In this document: positions 1 through 12,147 of the stretch, one piece after another
How the letters are laid out: every line of letters begins with the position of its first letter
How positions within the stretch are numbered: the first letter of the stretch is position 1
Source of the DNA: Coprinus comatus
Lineage: Eukaryota > Basidiomycota > Agaricomycetes > Agaricales > Agaricaceae
Reading direction: 5' to 3'
DNA length: 64,000 bases
Assembly (NCBI GenBank): GCA_034638255.1
Contig: JAWPGT010000002.1
Coordinates: 930,001 to 994,000, forward strand
Translations under genes and position numbers: made by a program
The notes under the pieces: generated by a model
Told to the model about the DNA's origin: nothing
Database searches by the model: none
Seen by the model: only the letters and a program-made list of their open reading frames with translations

Positions 1-76
1 GTCTTGTTCTTCTCCTCTGCCTCCTTTCTTCTTCCTCGCTTTCTTTCTTTTTCTCTCGTCTTTCTTCTCATCAGCC

Positions 77-2208
77 ATGTCTGCATTCGATGATCTCCCC
101 GGAACATCCTCCCATATGATGAAAACAACGAAGCGAGGGAGGCCGTTTCTCAAGGTATACCCCTCCTGACCGTACCACTCGCAGTCTAACCCCCCATCAC
201 ACGCAGGATACCCTCGATCTATTTGCCACTCTCATCGTTTCCCTACCGTTAACCTCTCACAAGCAATTTTTTCGTACCTTTAACCACTCCTTTACTACGT
301 GAGTTCCAATCCTGATCCAAACGCCTTCACCTGATCATTTCCATCAGCGATGAGGCTGCTCAAAATCTAGCGTCCCTCAAATTCTCGCAATCAAATCGCG
401 GCCCAGATCCAAGAGAACCATCACGAGTTGTAACGACTACGACGACCACAACCTTTTCCATGACCCGCGATATGGCCAAGGCCATGTGCCAGCACTTTAT
501 GGATGCACGTCTGATTGAGAACGCAGCCGACCCGGCTTCCAATCTTTTCAAGGACCGCGGTGTATTTCAGTTAACCCCAAAAGGTCTTCATGTCCTTGAA
601 CGTTTCATTAGCAAAAACGGCATCGATTCCGACAGTCTTCAGCCCGTCTTTTCCTCCCAACCTATTTGTATCAAACTTCTTCATCTTGAACGGAGAACAT
701 CTGATGACGAAATCATTGTAACCCAGTCTGTTGTAACAGCTCTTTTTCGTCGGTTCATTGGTCGCCGACCTAACTATATGCCTCGCCTGGAGAAGAACGA
801 CACCGATTTGTTCCAGCGCTATCATGAAAGGGCTAAGGGCATTCCCTTGATGGATCAGCCTGACAAGAGTAACAAGGCTCATGCCCATCACCGATTCTGC
901 TTCCTGGCCATTTCCGCTTTAGAATGGTTGTGTGATTTCACATCTGTTGTTGGTCGCGAAGAGGCTGCGGAGATGGCTGCTCAATTCGTTCGGTTCGGTT
1001 ACATTGAACTTGTCAGTGATAAACGGAAAAATAACGATTCAGCCATCATTTTCACTGTTCGTGGAGCCACTGTTGGCCCTACTGGTTCACCGGTCAATGT
1101 GAGTCTGGATTTGTTTCTTTGATAGTCGGGTGTCCTCATGTAGTCGTAGGGCGAATTTCGGTGCACTAACAAAGCAGTCTACAAAGTTACCGATGAAGGT
1201 CGACGAGTGGCTCGCTGGGGTGAAGCCCGAAATGCTCAAAGTTCTGCTGTCGCCTCGACAGCGAGTCTAAGTGAACACACTTCTACGGACGGAGCGGATG
1301 ATAATAATGGAGATACTGCTAGACGAGGCATGGATCTCAGACTTAATCGCCGTGTCTCCATCGCTGAGTTTATTTCAGAGAAACGCTCTAAAGAGAGTAA
1401 CGCGGACCGACTACATTATATCATGGAGCAACCCAAGATCCGTGCAATGTTCCGGGAATTCCTTCGCACAAACTTCTGCGAAGAGAACTTGACTTTCTGG
1501 TTAGAAGTAGAGGATTTCAAACGCAAATTTAGCATAACTTCGAGTGCTATGGCTTCCAATCAAGCTACCCGGCCAGGTAGCCGTGCGACACCTGGGCAAG
1601 CCGCCATGGAAAGACACCACGAGTTACTTATTCAGACTGCCTCGCTGATCTTCAATAACTATCTGGCGCATTCAAGTCAGTACGAGCTTAACATCGACCA
1701 TGGCCTCCGCAACGAGCTGCTTCGCTATCTTGAAGATGTCGTCTCAAATGTGACTGGTAAGCCGTTCCAAGGTCGCTTAGAGCCGGAACAGGCGAATGCA
1801 TTAAACGCCACACAACTCCAAAATGTAATTCGTTTGTACGAGCGGATACAAGGCCATGTATTCCGTCTCATGGCAACGGACTCGGTGCCCAAGGCAGGTA
1901 ATCCGTCACATATTAACGTCCATTTCTAACTTCAAAAATTTCTGTAACAGTTTGTCAAGACACCAAGTTTCCAGAATGCTAAAACATGGGTTGAGGATTT
2001 GGAACTTTTCGATCAGGACATTCGTCTATTACCCGTGACAGGACCTTCTTCTCCTCCTGGCCTCAATGACGATGTTGGTGGAGCCTATGTAACAATCTCG
2101 CAACAAGCGACTGAACGGGAGCACCAAATGCAACAAGCAAGAGATAAACAACAACAATACCAACAACAATCTCAACTTCTGCAACAAGGTGGTCATCATA
2201 CTTCATGA
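77..2208 (+). CDS. thn1: DEP/RGS-domain regulator of G-protein signalling (Thn1/FlbA/Sst2 type)
   Basis: GTPase-activating protein for heterotrimeric G-alpha subunits, acting at the plasma membrane; in mushrooms Thn1 affects aerial hyphae and morphology. Five exons give about 640 residues: 77-154, 207-298, 348-1098, 1150-1893 and 1951-2208. Two DEP-like regions come first (roughly residues 75-160 and 200-330, the second closing with YKVTDEGRRVARW). The RGS box follows at about 390-570, with FREFLRTNFCEENLTFWLEV and DSVPKFVKTP. The tail is Gln-rich. The ATG at 77 is the first in frame with the DEP region. The third intron must end at 1149, because a later AG breaks the frame. The last intron begins with GC, not GT. 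Family assignment is firm; the exact orthologue name is inferred. Confidence 0.9.
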
Positions 2209-3541
2209 GACTTTGATTTATGACTCGAGTATGCATCTGCGTATATCTTGGCTCTCTCTTTGGATACTTTAATAATCTTTCTCGATATCTCTTTTAATAC
2301 TTTCAGCGCCATCAGGCGTATCTTGTTCCAGCCAGCTGGACATATTTGTTCCTAACATGTACTTTCTCGTTTCCTTCGTTGTGCATTTTTTTTTTTATCC
2401 TTGAGCATTTTTCCATATTCACTTTCATACCAGTGTAATTACCATTCTTCTAGTAGTGTACGCCCCAGAGTATATTCACTCACTACTTACTTCTAATCTT
2501 CGAATCCATTCTGAAAGCATTATGGCGGTGAATAAGGCTGTTGAGTACCACTGACAAGAAAGGCGACACAGGAACAGACTCATGGAACCTGTGATGCAAG
2601 CCTGTTGGTATAAAGATGTGGCTGTACCAGTTCTCTACACCTATTCGTCCCACCACGTCTCACCAAATCCGCGGTGGGAGATCCATGTGTCGAGTATGGA
2701 CTATTAGACAAAGAATTGGGAGAATTGATTAGAGGAATTAAAACTTAAAAAGTGCAACTGGTGTGAGACTAATAAGGTAATAAGGTATAGTGCGGTACTG
2801 ATGTGCGAGTAGAAGACCGGAGTTCAAACGTTCAGCCATGAGCAATATTTAACTTAAAGACAGGCTCAAGAATGTTCCTCGTATATATCCTAACATCAAA
2901 GCACTTGCGCGGTAGTATACAGCTATCATCTAATTATGGCCACTGCTAATAGATACCCTTAGTATTGAAGGTGATTTAACCTAGGCAATTAGAGGACACG
3001 ATGGCCTGTTTCCCTGATTTCAAAAATTTATCAACACTGGACGCTGGATTCGACAAGTTAATGCATTTATGGACTGCAAACTCGCCCATCTTCATTGATT
3101 ATTCGATCAGTCATAGTAGTAGAGGTGTCAAAGAAGCACCCCCAAAAGCTCTTCATTCATTTCTTTCTTCTACCTCTTATCTTCTTCGAAGTTCCTCGCA
3201 ATGTTGTAAGAACTATAGAAATATCTATATCTAAAAAACACCCACGCCCACACCACTTAGTATTCAATAGTAGTACCTCATGTGCGAAGATGTTATATGT
3301 ACAAGTTGGACTCCGACTGATTACGCAGGTGTTTAACCGTAAGTACTGCTGTATCATCCAAAAGCCGCGAGAAGGGTTTGACCTCCCTCAGTGGTTCGTA
3401 CGGAACATTCTGCTTTTTCATTTGTAAAATAGTAAGTAAGGTACATAGCTAAAATCAGGCTAACTCTTTTGATCAATAACACACGTGATGTAATGCCGTT
3501 CAGAACACTCTCGGTCCGAAGTACAATATCTCAAGTCTGTC
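2209..3541. other. Intergenic region, no gene recognised
   Basis: About 1.3 kb between the RGS gene and the cytochrome b5-like gene. It holds the 3' end of the RGS gene, including a T-run near 2388-2397, and the upstream region of the next gene. The small open frames here (for example 3001-3234) lack codon bias or recognisable motifs, and I do not call them genes. Confidence 0.5.
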
Positions 3542-4674
3542 ATGTCGTGGCTAAAAGATTTGACTGGCGGTGAACCTACACCGTATGTTGAACAACACGA
3601 AGAACCTAAAGTCCAAGATCCCTCTTCACCTAATCGAATGGTATCTGCAAAGCCTGCCAATAGACCCTTCCTGGCGTATGTTTCAGCTCTCCATACGGTA
3701 TGGTTCGTATACTGACCACCTTCTTCAGTTATCGAGAATATCGTAATAAGCAGGACGCATTACACAATGCATGGCTAAAGAAAAAAGAAGAACGCGACGA
3801 GAAGCTGGCGCGGGGTGAAAAAGTCGACCCATTAGAGCCTGATCCCACAGCCGTACATGAAGTAGGGGTATGGGGATTGGTCAAGTTCATCATTTATCTC
3901 ATGATTATCACTGCACTGGCGGGTAAATTCATCACTGGCAGCTACCTTTGGGAATCGGATAGTAAGTGGTTACATTTGAAGAACTATTTACCGGTGAGTA
4001 TATTCTCGTTTACCCATGAGTTTAAAAGTTTTAATAGAGTTTGATTCAGAAAAACGAGAGGCTCTTCTCTGAAAGCATGCTTGCCAAGTACGACGGTAGC
4101 ATTCCAGACAGGCCCATTTATCTTGCTGTACGTGTTTGTGTATTCATGAGATGTGTACACACAACCAACGGCCTCGTTTATTACCAGATCGACGGAGATG
4201 TTTATGATGTGACCAAAGGCAAGGCGTACCAACCTGGTGGGTCCTATCATATCCTGTACGTGATTGTTTTGAGGCATTTCTTTGTGAATTAACCCTTGCC
4301 TTTGAACCAGTGCTGGCGTTGATGCTGCCCGGGCCTTTGCTACGGGATGTTTCAAGGACCATAGGACACATGATCTACGAGGTTTGTCGGAAAGCGAATT
4401 AAGGGTAAGTGTCCTGTAATTAAACTGTTTCTTAAACTCACTATACTCATTCCCATAGAGTATACAACACTGGAAGAAGTTCTACCATGACCACAAAGAT
4501 TATGTAAAGATTGGACGAGTATCTCACAAACCGATTGATCCCTTGAGCCCAATACCCAAGCATTGTGACCCCGAGAAAGCCAAAAAACAAGAACAAGAAC
4601 ACCGGGAGCGCGAAAAAGCTGCTACTGCGGCAGCAGCTCATGAAAAGGCGAGCAAGCAACATGAAGAATTATAA
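3542..4674 (+). CDS. Membrane-anchored MAPR-type cytochrome b5-like heme-binding protein
   Basis: Probable heme-binding membrane protein of the membrane-associated progesterone receptor (MAPR/Dap1) branch of the cytochrome b5 superfamily. Family members bind heme through Tyr and support cytochrome P450 or sterol metabolism in the ER. Exons joined over introns near 3678, 3995, 4130, 4258 and 4406 give a charged N-terminus and one transmembrane segment (LVKFIIYLMIITALAGKF). The b5-like fold follows, with the family motif YQPGGSYHILAGVDAARAFA, and then a Lys/Glu/Ala-rich coiled tail. The Tyr residues of the YxPGGxY segment fit Tyr-ligated heme rather than the His pair of classical cytochrome b5. 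The start at 3542 is the first ATG in the open first exon. A direct role in P450 function is inferred from the family. Confidence 0.85.
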
Positions 4675-4796
4675 TTTAACCGTACCCTACGCTCAACTGT
4701 AATGCTAGTATATCTTGGTACATAAATCGCATACGGTGGTAACACAAGATCTTTCAGAGTCCACAATCCATGGTATAGTAAAACTACAGTCCTTTT

Positions 4797-5575
4797 CTAC
4801 ACTGAATCCTGTGAGGTGTGGTTGGGGAATCCTGTGCCGACGGGGTCCAGAGATGTCATCACGTATGACGCTTCTGGGACGCAACCATGGGTCATAAGGT
4901 AGTTTTTGACAATTGGGTAATCAGCCATTGAGGCATCAACCAAGTTTCGGAAAGGATGACCCTTGTATTTGGCAATGATGATATTGCCTCGCCACGCCAT
5001 GTCTTCTTGGAACATGGGGCCTTGAAAATCTCGGATGCATTTGTTAATAGGGAAAGGCATTCCGTCCCGAGAGACGGTAGGATAGAAGACAATGTAAGGA
5101 CAGGAGAACTTTTTCCTCATACCATCAAGGGATTCGATCAGCTGAAAACAGGACATAGTGGGCCATTATGCATTATAACGAATGATATATTTAAGAATCG
5201 TACCTGGCACTTCCACGAACGATGACCAAGCTTGTCTGCAATCTACATAGAACATGCGATTTAAATTTATTCATATCCAGAATTATAACTCAATAGGATT
5301 GAACCCCAAACGTACAAATTCCATGTATATCTCGGGATGAGGTATGCGAGACGTTGTAGTTCCGTAAGCACCGTGGTGAGGAGAGTAAGGGAGGGGGCTC
5401 AAGATCTCTTAGCTATATCCAGTTATATGATCAATAAACATACCTGGTCATGAGGCTGACAATGGATGGTGGTCGACCTATCCACTAATATTAAGTCAAA
5501 TAAATTTCAGACATAGGAGGATTTCTCACCGTCAGAAGGGAAAAGAATAGCACTGGTAGTGTCTACGTCTTCCAT
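4797..5575 (-). CDS. Conserved fungal protein of unknown function
   Basis: Five short exons join in frame, all with GT-AG introns, into about 185 residues. The first exon starts at the ATG at 5575. The third begins after an AG at about 5400, because earlier AGs hit a stop. The last exon covers about 5150-4797. Recognisable segments are HPEIYMEF, GHRSWKCQ, KKFSCPYIVFYPTVSRDGMP, KCIRDFQG and MADYPIVKNYLMTHG. The aromatic and proline-rich core looks like a compact globular domain. There is no signal peptide or membrane segment. I recall similar proteins only as uncharacterised in mushroom genomes. More 5' exons are possible, since the splice-like signal upstream at 5647 opens into a frame with a stop. 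Confidence 0.7.
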
Positions 5576-7329
5576 GATTTTGGTAAATGTCACTGCAATC
5601 GTCAGTCAAAGTGAAAGAGACTGCAAAAGTGTCAAAGGTTCTGGTACCTGACTGGGTAGTAAGCAGGAATGGATGTCAGTGATTTTAGGAAAGCAAGTGA
5701 ATGTACAGTAGATAATGTCTGTATATCGCTTCCTCCTGCTCTTCCCCCTTATAATGTCTCTCGCATATACAACGAGGCAAACATGCACCTTGGCCATCTC
5801 GGATTCAATGGCATTATGTGTTTGAGGGCAATCCTTCTTCAGGGTCATGTCGCAGGGTCGTTGAAAACAACTTACCAAAAAATCTATTACCGTTAGAACT
5901 ATAATTAACGGGAGATCATGTTAATGGTAAGTGATGCTTCGTACCATCAACAAGTTTACTCGCTGCCGCCAAAGTGCAATGAGGTTTTTGCGCTTCTGTT
6001 GAATGAACGCCACCAATAGGGGATAAAGGATTAGATTAATTTCACCCAACGACTAGAATGTGCTCCGCGTTTGAGTTACCTTTGGTGGACGAATTGGTTA
6101 TTTAGAAATATACAAGATTCTCCTATAAATTCGGTGGCTACGCGTGTCCATGTATCATCGGGTGACCTTACAACTTGAAAAGGGAAGTCACGAAACGAAA
6201 CGGTGGTATCGCACTGGCAGAACGCTTGATACCGAGCCTGATCATATTGGCGATGGACTTCTGATCGTTAAATCGTCGGTGTTGCTTTCAATTTCGGTCT
6301 AATCTATCAAGATACCAAACTGGTTCCAGCTGTAATGGTATTAATTTTTGCAAGACACTTAGATCAAGTTTCAAGGGCATGAACCGTACCTAGTAAAGTT
6401 ACTTATGCAGAGATTGTTTCTCGAGAACCAACCTGCCTAGGTTGATAGGCGAGGTTTCTACGAGACTCGGTAGTAGATGCGCAAATACTCAAATTATCTA
6501 GTATCTGAGCGTCCAAAGGTAATAAATAGAAAGCAGATGACCGAAAGTCACTGAACCGGTTGGATATGGCAACGTATTGGAGGGGATTGTATGCGTGGAA
6601 ACTTCGTGTAATCAAGGGTATGAACTCGAGAAAGGACGACGTACAGTACAGGCAAGAAAGTGAGGTGTCTGTCGCGTACGATATGTTGTAGGTTATGGTT
6701 ATGTTTGTTCTTTATATGATTGCTTGTGGTTATGTTCCCTGAAGATGGTGCACCGTGACTTGTGCAATGTATGCAATGTGAATAGCACCATGTACCGAGC
6801 AGGTTTTCACGGGGGTAAATTTACAGTGGAAGATCTACAAGTTCATCGAGCAGTTGATGAATCAAGCAATATTGTAGCTGTTTTCTCCTGATTCCTGAAG
6901 CACAACAGGTCAAGGTGATAGCTTATGTTTGAGTCGAGCGCCAGTCGTAGCAGCGCGTGAGATGCTAGAGCCATAAAGTAAGAGTTTGTATATCGTGCTT
7001 CATCTCTTCAAGTTTGCCGTCGCTCTTGGATCAGCCTCCGGAGTTCCATATCAAAACCAAAACCAAATTTGTCATTGTGGAGCAGTAGAGTCAAATTCAC
7101 GTAGTGTGTGCTCCTCGGAAGAATAAAAATCAGTTCAGGTTTCGTTGCAAGCTTTGTAGGAGACGGGGTGAGTAGAAGTATTGTGGACCGTATGCAGAAA
7201 ATGAAGTGAATCAGTTTCATGGCTTTAAGCTCGTCCTTGTTATTTATGTCCTCGGAATGAGTAGCGTGAGAAGATTGATGGGAACGGTCGGTTGGCGAGG
7301 ACAGAGTACAGCATAATCCTTTACAGACC
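5576..7329. other. Long region without a recognised gene
   Basis: About 1.75 kb between the divergently arranged orphan gene (-) and the nucleoporin gene (+). Open frames are short on both strands (at most about 110 codons) and match no family I know. The stretch may include 5' untranslated exons of the minus-strand gene, a non-coding transcript or a decayed gene. No repeats, terminal inverted repeats or tRNA are visible. Confidence 0.45.
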
Positions 7330-10300
7330 ATGGCAGGCATTGAGGAAGGTTTTCTCGTTTCAACTCCATTGTCTCATCTCTATGCACAACAACCCATATC
7401 AATATCCATCCCACCGACGCGCACAAACACTCACCTTCCTCCAAACCCCAATGACCCGGATATCTACCCAGAACACGCGCTTTTCTCGACGGTTCTCAAT
7501 ACTCAATACCATGGTGCAATAGCTCTCCGACTTCTCCATGGTGGTTACATTCTAGAACTCATTTCTCTCACATTTCGAATACCACCTCTCCGTATCGTCC
7601 TTCCCGCATCGGTTCTTCCAAGCGTCGGTCTCTTCCTTATAGAAACAGGGTCATTGCATGTCATTGCTGTAACATCCATTGGCTCTTTGTACCGACTCGT
7701 TGTTAATATCGATGGCCAAAACCTCTGGCAAAATCAGAACGACATTGTGTTGCCACGAGAGTACTTCATCTCTAGCTTTCCGGAGGGCGACAAATCCCTT
7801 GTTCATGTTGAAGGTACGCACTCGGTGACTATTGCCCTGCCCAATGCATCAATACTTCGGATCGAGGCCACTTCATCCGGCGAAGATGAACAAGAAGGTA
7901 AGCCATTGTGGCACTAATATTCCTTAATGAACATCTAATCTTGTTGCCAGAGCAATGGACTGAGACTCTTTTTTCGCATGCTTCTTTCTTCTCACCTTTA
8001 ACATCCCTTTTCCACTCTGGTTCACCGAATAGTAGTGATATAATTTCCATCGCAAGCCACCCATGGCCGACTGATATTGGTCATATTTGGACAATATCGC
8101 GCGACCGCACTTTGCGATTATGGAAGGCCAAAGTTGGTTGTGTTTCAACCAAGAGCCTCATCCTTCTCGGGAACCAAGCTATCTCGTCCTCAAGTTCGTC
8201 CAACAACGGGAACAAACACCCGCTTTTGGACCCTTCACCACAGACTCTACTCAAGGTTTTCTCCCATGATACTCGAGTGTTTGTACTGGCTTTCGTCCCA
8301 ACCATATCTGCTACATTATCTGGAGGGGTCTTTAGACTCTTTGACACTTATGCCGATTCCTTGCACGATTTAGGAAGCTTTGAATGTTCCAAGGACACAG
8401 TACATTGCTATTTGCAGGACTTCATTATTTTTGGCAATGTTCTATACACGCTCTGGGAACGTCAAGGAAGGTCAATGGTGGAGTTGACCGATCTCTCCCT
8501 CGATGACATGGGTCATAACTTCCAACCAACCTGGCGAGCAGCACACTATGTCAATGAACCGGAATTAACGCCTGCATATATGGAGGAGCAACTCCTTGTT
8601 CCAGGTTCCCTTACTGAAAAATACCTCGAAGCGCTTCTAAGACCTGGAATATTCTCTTCCCTCTCATTAAAAACTGCCATCGATCAATATACAGATACCT
8701 GCCTTTCACTTCCTGTCCCCCCACCTCCCCAGCTGACAGTAACATATTCTAGTGTAGAGGAACAAATAGCAGCAGTGGTTGGATGTACCGTTAATCTCAA
8801 CAGAGATCCTCAAACGGGGGCTACACAACATGCGGCATACTGGACAGCATTGAAACGCGATTGGGAAGGTTTCATTGCTCGATGCCGAGAGATTGAACGT
8901 AGTTCCCGTTGGCCATTAACTTTGGGCATCGCCAATCAAAAAGATATCGTCATAATGGAACGGGAACGGGTAGGACTTCTTGTGAATGAAGATCTACCAA
9001 TTCAGCTACAGCGATTATCGACACAATCATCAGTTGGTCTTGGCTCACAGTATGAACTACTTTCCATTCTTTGCAGGCTTCGAAAGGAGGTTGGACCACA
9101 AGTCATGTCCAATTTGCAGGATCGTGTTGTAGACATTCTCCATCAAGAAATTCCCTTTTCGTTCGGCGATATCCTACAAGACCAAACACGTCGGATCAGT
9201 TTTCGGGAAAGTTTGGCTGATTCGGGGGAGTGGTTCACTGCTAGGCTTCAGAGTGTGGGTGACTTGGATACTGCGGTACGCATGACATTGGACGTAATTG
9301 GTGGATTCGACGTAGAGGTGAAGAGGGAAGAAGAAGACACCGTTTCACTCATTGTGGGAAACCCTTCGGAGTTGTCTACTGGTTTGACAGTAGGATATAT
9401 TACAACCACAATTCGTGCTCGCTACGATTTGTGTTTATCATTGGTAACTCTGTTCTTTTTTATTGCAGACGAGCTTGCGACCTGGGATCCATCACTTTTA
9501 GCAGAAGTATTTGCTGTTTTTCGCGGGACGGCTATGTTGCGTCAAATTGCAAATCAACCCACAAAACCGCAGAACGATCAGCATGCTTCACCAACTGATC
9601 CCGACGACGTCATCCTTCGTATGCGCAATATGAACTTCTCAAACGCCAATTCCACTACATTCACGCCTAAGCTTTCGCTTCTCCACTTGCTGCTATCACA
9701 AAGTGAGCGACAGTCGGGCTTTCCTGTAGCTGCGCACCACTTTTTGGATTCGACTGGGTTGTTACAATCAGTGTCTCCAGCCAATGTTACACAACACGAG
9801 GTTTTATTATGCGAGAAGGTCCGGTTGTTGGGTTTATATGATGTTGCGAGAGACCTCCTTGCTTGGCTTCCTCGCACTCCTGGTACCGTGTTTGTCCTGG
9901 CCTCTGTATGGCTCCAAATTGGCAGACCGGCGGATGCTGCCCAACTGTTAGAGAAGCTTGCTGCAAGTTTTGGTAGGTTGATCTCGCCTATTTAGGTTTC
10001 TAGTCTAACAATTAATATGTATAGATACCAATGCTGTTCTCACTCAAGAAGATCGTGATGCATTGATTGCCATCATACCTTCAGCGCATCTGTTTGACAC
10101 ATCTTTCGCTTTCTACGTTTACGTGTCGGACATGTTCAAAAAACATCTACTCGTTTACTATGAGGTCATGTTTGCTCAGTTAGCTATATCCGTTGCCAGC
10201 TCAGGGTTTGAAACCTCTGCACTATGGAGCAATGTCATCAAAGGTTACCTTGATCTCGGCAGATATGACGATGCTTATGCTGTGCTGATGTCAAACCCGT

Positions 10301-11896
10301 ACGAAAAACAGTAGGTGTTGTATTTGAATATTGGAAAACAATTCTAAATTTATCACTCCAGGAAAAGAGAGCTTGTTAGTCGGTTTACGTTCCAAATGTG
10401 CGAAAGCGACGCTATCGATGCTTTCATGGCCTTCGACTTTGCTGGAATTGCAGATGAAGTTGAAGCTGCTCTCTCTTTCAAAGCGCGCAACGCAGAACCC
10501 AAATCTCGCCCTCCCTATGCTCACATATTGTATACTTGGTATATCCAACGGGGCAACTATCGCAATGGTCGGTAGTTCTAGCCTGATATAATGTGGCATG
10601 TTACTGAATGATGAAATTTCTCAGGCGCATTAACTATGTATCAACAGGCGCAAAAATTGGCCGCGAGTATTGCAAATGCTTCGTCCTTTGTGGAAACTGC
10701 CCAGTTGGAGCTTGAAGCATATACGGTTGCGATCAACGCTTTATCGCTAGTAGATAGTAAGAATACATGGATAACGGTACCAAAAATAGGACAAACAGTA
10801 AGATATCAATCATGGGTATATCAACTCCCTTAGTATGACTCACCCATTCTCCAGTTTAGAAGCCGCCGTGTTGTCCTGAATCACATTCCCGACAATCGAT
10901 TCTCGGCTAGGAAGTATGACGCCGAGATAATTCATCTCACAGATATACAATATGATTGTGCTCTATTGCGAGCACAAATCGGTATTATACGCAAGGATCC
11001 CACACTCTTGCATGCCCCTGGTAAGTTTGAGACGTCAAATGCCTACACCTATCTGACAATGAACCCCGAGACTTCCTCCTTCCACCCGCCCTCATTGTGT
11101 TACGATTGGCAAACATGAACTTTTATGATCAAGCATTGACAACGGCTCACGCCCTCAGCGTAGATATGTCCGATGTATTCCGGCAACTGACCACTCGCTG
11201 TCTGAGACTATCAAGAAACCCCGACAACATCATGTAAGTCTCATAACTCTTGTATCTGGAGTCGCAAGCATGAGCTTATTGAACATCACAATGCCGCATA
11301 GTCAAGAGGATGGGGGCGATTGGTTGCTTACGGACAATGTAATATCTTGGGCGAGAACTCCTGCTGAACGAGGCTGGAATTACCTTCAACAATCTTTACA
11401 GAGGCATGATGGGCCTGAAACTGATTACCGTCACTCAAAGGCTGTACTTGAAACCATATTGACGTATGACAAAGGCACAACAGCGCCACCTTGGTTAATT
11501 CAGATTATAGAGGTACGTAATTCACATTTATACCTTTTATATATATATATTCAATTTCCACAGAAACATCAACCTGAATATCTCGTCCGAGCTGCCTTAA
11601 AATACGAGAGGCTGGATCTCGCAGTGCAATACTCTTTAGCAATGATCCGAAAGGTCGGTCACCTGAATTGGTTTTTGGTTAAATACTATTCTAATAATCA
11701 GCGGTAGTCGGATGCAACTCTCATTCGTGAATCCCCACGTAATGCAGCCGCGACATGGCAGCCTTACAACCTCCTTGATCAAGTTTTGGTAGCAGCTGCT
11801 GAACAGCCTAACCCTCCTCTTCAAGTTGTCGAACTACGCTCGCAATTGGGCAACCGACTCCAACGCTTGTCAAAACTTGCACAGGAAGCTCGTTGA
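7330..11896 (+). CDS. nup120: Nucleoporin Nup120/Nup160
   Basis: Scaffold subunit of the Y-complex (Nup107-160/Nup84) of the nuclear pore. The ATG at 7330 opens exon 1 (to about 7895). A 2.0 kb exon (about 7951-9972) encodes most of the N-terminal beta-propeller, with motifs such as GHIWTISRDRTLRLWKAK, and the start of the helical solenoid. At least seven smaller exons follow, with junctions near 10025, 10310, 10361, 10568, 10625, 10857, 11020 and 11515. Helical segments include ETSALWSNVIKGYLDLGRYD and KRELVSRFTFQMCESDAIDA. The stop is the TGA at 11894-11896. Total length of about 1,300 residues fits the family. Some short 3' exon borders are approximate. Confidence 0.88.
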
Positions 11897-12147
11897 GACG
11901 TTTCTAAAATTACAACGGTTTGTGCTTTTGTTGAACCCACTTGAACTTCGGCAAGTGTATTGAATCTATAGAACTACAATATACAAATACCCAAAATTAT
12001 GGAGACGAGCGGCAGTGCAAGTGATGAACAGATGTAAAGAAACAAAATAAATACATTTTTTTCCGATGCATGCAACACCTGGAATCGGACTATGAGCATG
12101 GGGATACATAAAGTGCAGACTAAAGTAAGCGATGGTACAGGTCAACG

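Noticed and set aside
9578..9877. 99-codon minus-strand frame inside the nucleoporin gene
   Set aside because: It lies fully antisense to a clearly coding exon and has no recognisable features.
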